NCBI GenBank assembly: GCA_947561395.2
Contig: OX387190.1
Location: 33,722,858 to 33,786,857 of the forward strand
Direction: 5' to 3'
From: Buxus sempervirens
Lineage: Eukaryota > Streptophyta > Magnoliopsida > Buxales > Buxaceae
Length of the DNA: 64,000 nucleotides
Below, one piece after another: positions 56,883 through 64,000 of the stretch. The notes below the pieces were generated by a model. That model was not told where the DNA came from, did no database searches, and saw only the letters and a program-made list of their open reading frames with translations. The position numbers and the translations under genes are program-made. Numbering within the stretch: the first letter of the stretch is position 1; every line of letters starts with the position of its first letter.

Positions 56883-57180
56883 GCATGACTCCTCACGTTT
56901 CTTATGGTGTTTCAGGCTGCCCAATCCAATGCATCAACCCTAGCCCGATCCAAAATTCAGTTTGGTTGGGTTTTCCAATCATGGCCCAATCCAAAAGCAC
57001 GCAAAGGCTAACACCAACCCAACGTGTACTACTTGGGCTGTGCTAAGCCCAACCTGAATTTCCCGTTTGTGAAGCATATGGTTGCCATTCGATGAGAATA
57101 CGGTCTGATGAATCACTCTTTATCCGTTATCGGATATTATCCTCCGCAGAACAGGCCTATGCGGACAGGAAATGAGAAAT
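56883..57180. repeat. Partial fifth copy of duplicated block A
   Basis: The stretch contains TTTCAGGCTGCCCAATCC, the CAATC(A/T)TGGCCCAA segment and TCGGATATTATCCTCCGCAG, in the same order as in block A of the OPT units but more diverged. It lies about 1 kb upstream of the SHMT gene, 10 kb outside the OPT array. Confidence 0.75.
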
Positions 57181-58169
57181 TCGGATAGAAGGTGAGTGGC
57201 TGTGTTTGGGATGACGCTTTCTCCTACGTGGCGTGATTATGAGATACCACACAGCGTCAACACCTTCACTAAAAACTTCCAAATTCATTAAACGCATTAG
57301 ATGAGAGACGCATACCTTACCATACAAAATAATAGTAATAATAATAATAATAATAATCAAAAAGAAAACAAACTCATATTCTTGAATTTTACCTCAATTT
57401 CTCACTATATATGTCTGCCTGGTGCAGATTTCGCATTAATATTCTAATCTTTCTGCATTCGTTTTCAAATTTTTGGTATCTCAAATGATGCGTTGCACCA
57501 AAATGCGTTGTAAAAAATATTGCCGTGCGTGACAGTGCTACCTGTGTGATTCTAAAACCAAGAGCCCATCGGACGAGGCATCAATGTCGGTGTTGGTGGG
57601 GGAGCGCACGTGTGCTCCAAACGATTCCATGTATGGTGGCGATCTTTTCTCATTTTCTTCTTTTAATTCAGGTGGGTTGGGAAGTAGCGAATCTCACGAT
57701 CTATTGAAACTCCCGAGGATGATGCCGAGGAAAGCAACATGATAAGTTTCTAACAACCCACCTACCGTGTCAGCCAATCAAAACTTATAAAAAAAAGAAA
57801 AGAAAATTTCAAAATAAGACAAGTTGAGAACTTGTGTATGGAGAGGCAATTTTCTGCAGCGTTACTCCAGATATAATTACCTGCTGGTATATTTAAGTGG
57901 CATTTTGACCGTATTTGAAACCTCCTCTTGTCCACGTGTAGTTGAAGCGCGTTATAAACATGGACTTTTATTGGGTACCAGTAGCGAGAGGCTGTTTGAA
58001 CGTAACAGGAAATTTTTCGCCTTATGTTCCACCGAACAATTTTTTCAGCCACGAAAAAAACTAAGAAAAAAACACCCAAAATCGAAAACCGAAGGGTCCA
58101 AAACCAGAAGCGAGGAAAGAGGGAGGCGCAGACACAGGGGAGTTAGAGGAAGCGGAAGGGGAGGGAGAC
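57181..58169 (+). promoter_or_regulatory. Upstream region and 5' leader of the SHMT gene
   Basis: An (AAT)n microsatellite lies at 57328-57358. The last 120 bases before the ATG are purine-rich (GAGGAAAGAGGGAGG and GGAAGGGGAGGG), typical of a plant leader. No clear TATA box was identified, so the transcription start is unknown. No other gene is seen. Confidence 0.5.
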
Positions 58170-61100
58170 ATGGCGATGGCAATGGCGCTTCGTAGGCTTT
58201 CCTCTTCGGTGAAGAAGCCGACTCTCCCTCTCTTCAGTGGAGGCTCTCTCTACCATATGGTTTGTTTTCTCCTGCTTTTCTAATTCATCCGTGGTTCTTT
58301 CATGAAAGTTTGAGTCTTCGTTTTTTCACCACTTTTTCCTTTTTTGAAATGATTATTTATTTGGCCCCATTGTAATCTCTTGCTGTAGTCTTCTTTATCG
58401 AGTGAAGCTGTTTACGAGAAGGAGAAATCTCGTGCAACTGTAAGTGGATTTGTTCCTACGCATTTCTATCCTATTCAATTTTCGAACAGTTTTAAGGTTT
58501 TTGTTTCTTCGCTAGATTTATAATTCTTAATCACCCATTGCTAGTCGTTGTTGGTGTCGTTCCGTAAGTTTTTCGTTTTTTTTTTCTTTCGTTCCAGTGG
58601 CCCAAGCAGTTGAATGCTCCTTTGGAGGCCGTCGATCCGGAGATTTCCGACATTATTGAGCTCGAGAAAGCCAGACAATGGAAGGTATTTGATTACAATC
58701 ATTTTTTTCCCTTCACTGGGACTTTAGATTCCGTTTATTTGTTAGAGATCGGATTTTTTTTTTTTTCTGATAAGTCATGAGCTCCCATTCATATCAAAAG
58801 AAAGTACAGAGAAGAGACAAAGTTAACAAAACATGAAAAAACATAACACCGCAGTTGTGAAAAGATCGATGGACTAGAATAAAAAGGGTGCCTTAATGGT
58901 GAATCGATGTGGGATTTACTTTAACTCAATACGTTCCTCAGTTCTTATTACGTTTGTTTTTATTTTCATAGTACGATCTTTCTCAAGCATGGAACTTCGT
59001 TTTTTCACTTTCGTTTTTGGCACGATTTTTCTTATTACAATTACTTTTGAACTTGTGAAGGGACTGGAACTCATTCCTTCAGAGAATTTCACTTCTGTGT
59101 CAGTGATGCAAGCAGTTGGATCTGTCATGACCAACAAGTACAGCGAAGGATACCCTGGTGCTAGATACTATGGGGGAAACGAGTATGGGAAATCACTGCT
59201 ATGTTTTTTCTAATACTTTATTGATTTACATAGCACTGAATGGTTCTAATGCCCTTAACGTATATGGGAAGCATTTGTATTCTATCACCATGTTTCCTGG
59301 TTAGTTCTGATGTGAAAAGCTTGCGACTGTCATTTCAGGTACATTGACATGGCTGAATCCTTATGTCAGAAGCGTGCCCTAGAAGCATTTCGGTTGGAAC
59401 CTGCAAAATGGGGAGGTAAATGAATTTATTTTTGTTTTACAAAAGAAGCTGCCAACTAGTTCATGTTATTTGTGTCCTGATAATTTCATTCCAGTTGGTG
59501 AGGATTATTTGATGAAAATATACATACAGGTCTATCTGTTTAAAATTTCTTTACACCGAGCATATTTAATCAGATAGGCTTGAGCTTAGATTATTTTTTG
59601 TAAATGATATTACTGGGCTTGATAAGAAGAGGGTATGATTTTCAGGGTTATCCATATGTGGAAGGATTCTGAAATTGTTTTTCATGCTGAACCTAGTTCG
59701 CAGTTAAAAAGTAATTTCAACATGGTTGCTGCACCATGTGGCAGTTTGCTGGCCAGTATTATATGCCACATGACAAAATAGTATCATTACCTTTCACGAT
59801 GTGTTACACAAAAATAGCTATTGAAATTTGCTAGTTGTTTCACAAAAAAGCCCATCCAAAAGAACCACAACCAAAAAAAAAGGAATGAAGGGACCAACCA
59901 ACCTTTGAGCTCTTGCTAAGGGATTGTGCTGTATTATATCTTGCAGTAAATGTGCAGTCACTATCTGGGTCTCCTGCTAATTTTCAAGTTTACACTGCAT
60001 TATTGAAACCTCACGAGAGAATCATGGCACTTGATCTTCCTCATGGTGGGCATCTTTCTCATGGATATCAGGTAGCTTGAATAGTTCTGCCCTATTTCCT
60101 TGAAATTTGTTGAAGAAAAAGATATATTTTAAACTCTGTTATTCTCTAAATGTTTCCTACTCTGTTTTTCCTCTTGGACCACAGAATTGATGATTCTATG
60201 TCATTAAAAATTAATTTTATCTGTTGCAATCACGTACTTTTTAAATGCACAAAATTGTTAGCACTGAAATGAAATGGGTTCAATACCATATGAGGATGCT
60301 ATTAAATGTGGTGACATGCATCCTTATATCGTGGCATTCTGAATTTTAGGTTCTAAGATGAGAGTGTAGAACCAGATGAAAATTTTGCTACATCATGTTT
60401 GATTTACTTCTCTGTTGAACATTCATATGAGCGCATTTGAAAGGCTGATTGTCGAATTGATACATTTGTGGAACTTTAATTCCATGGAAACTTATCATAG
60501 ACAAGGAGCAAGCTCCACAGTAGCATGAAGCTAGTATTCTTCTAACTTTCAAAGCCATAAGTACCATATTTAATTAATATGCATGTAAGTTCATTGGCTC
60601 ATCCAGTTGATAGTTTGATTTCTGAACTTCAAATGTTTCCTCTTGTTAAACTTATTTCGGAGGCTTCTTGGAGAATAAAACTCTGGATTTATGGGCCACT
60701 GTAACCAAATTTATGCATGTATTGAAACATTCAACTTGTAACTTGGTCTCTATCACCATGGCTGAACAATCAAAAACTACCCCTCCTCTTTCTTTTCCTT
60801 CACGCAGAACATTGTGGTCTAAAACAATGGACAACTTTAGTATTTGACATCAATTTATTCTAGTTTTATGCAACACTAGCACAAGCTTGCTATTTACCTC
60901 AACCGTCCAGCTTTTATATCCTCTTTGTTTACATGGAGTATGCTCTTGTTTACAGTTATCACAAATTTTACATTACATATTAGAGGAAATTTTTAACCTT
61001 TCTGCGATTTTTGGAAGATCCCATCACTAACATTTATTAACTGTTTCTAGTCATGTATTTTTTGTATGTTTTGCTGTTATGCAGACTGACACCAAGAAGA

Positions 61101-63521
61101 TATCTGCAGTCTCAATATTTTTTGAGACAATGCCATATAGATTGGACGAAAGCACTGGCTATATTGATTATGACCAGGTATGGTTTATTTTTCTCATTGT
61201 GGAGGCTTTTTCCTAGCCAATTTTGATTTTGATATGCTATCATATTTTTATGCATTTTGAATGTTTCTGACTTTAATCATGGTCTTACTGAAGTCATTCA
61301 AGAATAAAAGCCAATGAATCATTTGGAGAGAGGAGAGTGCAATCATGATGAGTGCAAAGATTGAAATAATTTAGAATATTGGATATAAATGAAGTTATAA
61401 GCCAATTAAAAATTTAGAGTGTGATGTCATTTTAATTTGGATCATAAGCTAGTGGAGTTCATCATTACAATTTATATCCTTATCATGAAGACATCTTTTT
61501 CAGATCAAAATCCTCGACATTGATATCCTTGAATAACAAATATGGACAGCTAAATTGTGAATGGAATGCCCTCAATTGGATACAGAATTAGAGTAGTTGT
61601 AAACTTGCCTTTTTTCTTTACAAGGCTATTTGAACTTGAGATAATTTGCAATAGCTGTTCGGTTGAGCAGTATAAATGCATTTATTTTACACAGATTTGC
61701 ATCATTTCTGCATAGAAGTATCTGTTAAAATGATTTTTCAGATATAAATACAGATGTACATGAATATTCACATTATGCAATAGTATGTCAACATGTATAC
61801 TTTTTATTTATATCTATCCTCATTTATCCATATGGATGTTTGATTGTGTTTGTATCTGATCTGATGAATTGATTTCTACCATTATTTTTCTATAAAGTGT
61901 GAAATTCCTCGGTAGAAGGTAAAATACTGATGATTAGATTTCTATGCTTTATAGAGGTTTGTTGTTTGAGCTCCATGACAACTGGTGTAAACTCTCATTT
62001 TCATTACTTGGATGCATAGAGTTCCATGAGCTTCCAATCAGCTAGCTGAATTAAATAGAAGAATCATATGATTCAAATCCTTTAACAAACATCCCCACAT
62101 GGAAGTAGTCTCTCATCAAACATTATAACTTTAACAGACTAGTGAAAATTCTTAACTTTCTTTAAAGATTTAGCTTCTCGGATCACAAAATAAGAGATTG
62201 GATTAAGTACTGCCCTTATGTTAAATACTAGGAACAATAAAGGTAAACATTTATATGCAAGATCAAGATTTTGCATTCACCATTCATGAAAAATATGATA
62301 GGCACATACCCCATGTTTTGAGCCCCGCCCTGCATCTGAAGTTTGTGTGGTGTATCTCGTGCTTTAAATGAGGGCTCTTTTCAGTTGTTATACAGCTGAG
62401 ATTCAATTATCATTATTTTTATCATTTATATAGAGTGATATTTCTTCTATCATGTATAAAATTTATATGCGCATATTCAGGTATGTATAGTATTTTATAT
62501 ATAGATAGAGAGATATATGCATATTTGAAGTTCAACTAAATTCCTTTATGAATTTCATATGTCAAAGTCAAAAAGCCTGATCTTGATGCTCATCCCAAGT
62601 GCATTTGGAGGACCAATTACTGTTCTTCACAATTTTACCTTTTGAAAAATTGTTAAAAAATGATCTGACCTATTTACTAATATACAACAGGATAACATGC
62701 ACTGTCTATGTGTAATTAAATGCACTTGTAGTGAAGCTAGTCTGATTTTACCTTGTCATGGGCTAGCTAATTTTTGCTTTAGATATGGTTAACCATTTTT
62801 TTTAGCTGGTTTGACATAACTTTTAGTTCTATGCCGTAATAGAGAGAGTTAAATATGAAAGAACTATAATTTATTGCAGTTGGAGAAAAGTGCCACACTC
62901 TTCAGGCCAAAACTAATTGTTGCTGGAGCTAGTGCTTATGCACGCCTCTATGATTATGCTCGTATTCGCAAGGTAAACCCCATTATGCTGTGCTTCTTTA
63001 ATACACCCTTTAAAAATGTTAAAAAATTCTGAAGATGTCCCTTTCATGGGTTAACAGGTGTGTGACAAACAGAAAGCTATCATGTTGGCAGATATGGCAC
63101 ACATCAGTGGTTTGGTTGCCGCTGGTGTCATCCCATCTCCTTTTGAATATGCAGATGTGGTGACCACCACAACACACAAGTCACTTCGTGGACCTCGTGG
63201 GGCTATGATATTCTACAGGAAGGGGGTAAAAGAGATTAACAAACAAGGACAAGAGGTGATTTTAAACAATAAAAAAATCTCTGTAAATATTCTGTGTGCG
63301 TTATCTACTCCAGCATTGTGCAAGTATCATTTTATATGTTGTCCTTGGCTTTCTGAAATTATAGTCCAAAAGTTTAAAATATGTCAAGTAAATATTAATA
63401 CAGTTTCATCCTGAAGGTATTATATGACTATGAAGACAAAATCAATCAGGCTGTCTTCCCTGGGCTTCAAGGTGGTCCACACAATCACACCATTACAGGG
63501 TTAGCAGTGGCATTGAAACAG
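58170..63521 (+). CDS. SHM: Serine hydroxymethyltransferase, mitochondrial (5' part; 3' end outside window)
   Basis: Ten exons are visible: 58170-58259, 58389-58439, 58598-58684, 59061-59182, 59339-59415, 59947-60071, 61085-61177, 62880-62972, 63058-63255 and 63417-63521. They total 347 codons of an expected 510-520, all junctions GT-AG, and translation continues past the right edge. The enzyme is PLP-dependent and interconverts glycine plus methylene-tetrahydrofolate with serine; in leaf mitochondria it works with glycine decarboxylase in photorespiration. The first 30 residues are rich in Arg, Ser and Ala with no acids, a mitochondrial presequence, followed by [10 protein letters not shown]. 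Seen motifs: LIPSENFTS from residue 79, [21 protein letters not shown] with Asp258, and [13 protein letters not shown] with the PLP lysine near residue 287. The start ATG sits in a good context (GACATGGCG); two further in-frame Met follow within five codons. Confidence 0.95.
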
Positions 63522-64000
63522 GTTTGCATGCAAACTAGATAGTTACTCCTATCTAAAATATAATAGGTTTATTGACTTACATGATAATTTTCTTGTGTAT
63601 TGGAAATTTATCTAATTAAGAGTGAATTTTAATGTGCGTTTCTTGTTAAAGCTTTATTCCTTTTACTTCTTCATCTGATTTTCTTTCTCATCTGATGGTA
63701 AGCCAATTACAAATGCCAAGAGTCTTCCTAATCAATGAAGGATTGCATTGATATTCTACTAGTGTGTCTTAATTGTATTTATACGAACATACAATGGTCC
63801 GCATTTGAGATTAGTCTACCTGAGTTTTTTCTCATAAGTATTTCTTATCTTTCTGGGATCATGCATGAACCATAGTAGTAGACTTCCTTGCATTCACTAT
63901 CTTTTATGTACAATTCATTGGTAATATATAAGTTCCAGATATTGTTCCAAACTGTAGTTTAAGAAATTTCTTGCATGCAATTTGCATGTCATAGGTGGAA

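Noticed and set aside
58896-59213. A 105-codon open frame on the plus strand
   Set aside because: It is SHMT exon 4 (59061-59182) read together with intron sequence on both sides. The splice sites and family alignment define the real exon.

Overview
The window is plant nuclear DNA, almost certainly an angiosperm. It carries spliced genes with GT-AG introns, a mitochondrial-type serine hydroxymethyltransferase, PT-clade oligopeptide transporters, a Ty1/copia retrotransposon primed by initiator-Met tRNA, and hAT, PIF/Harbinger and CACTA elements. Nothing visible fixes the species. No bacterial-style operons, rRNA or CRISPR are present.

From about 1.5 to 47.3 kb lies a four-unit tandem segmental duplication on the minus strand. 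Each unit holds a six-exon OPT gene plus related flanks. Copies 1 (3863-7656), 2 (17401-21239) and 3 (31866-37032) splice to uninterrupted proteins of 741, 741 and 742 residues, with identical exon lengths apart from one added codon in copy 3. Copy 4 (43084-47180) is dead: two compensating deletions scramble the NPG motif, a splice donor is lost, and there is a premature stop and a terminal frameshift. Copies 1 and 2 keep a TATA box about 100 bp upstream of the ATG. Copy 3 has lost it in a deletion of roughly 215 bp.

The flanks and introns are peppered with DNA transposons whose ends can be fixed by target-site duplications (TSDs) and by the empty site in a sister unit. They include hAT-type elements with 8-bp TSDs at 1699, 15356, 15940, 24321, 26030, 31535 and 35296, Tourist/PIF elements with 3-bp TSDs at 9327, 23354 and 35095, a CACTA element nested at 23434-28228, a SINE-like element and a broken copia gag near 38-39.6 kb, and a repeated AT-rich MITE.

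From 47.3 to 57 kb is transposon-rich DNA: a possible LTR with internal 40-bp repeats (48.3-49.1 kb), a young copia element (50924-55717, TSD GGCTC) with one frameshift in gag, a serine acetyltransferase exon fragment beside it, a 78-bp tandem repeat, and a fifth copy of the noncoding block otherwise found downstream of the OPT genes.

From 58170 to the right edge, on the plus strand, is the 5' two thirds of a mitochondrial serine hydroxymethyltransferase gene: ten exons and 347 codons, including the PLP lysine. The rest lies outside the window. The OPT genes and the SHMT gene have no evident functional link beyond adjacency.
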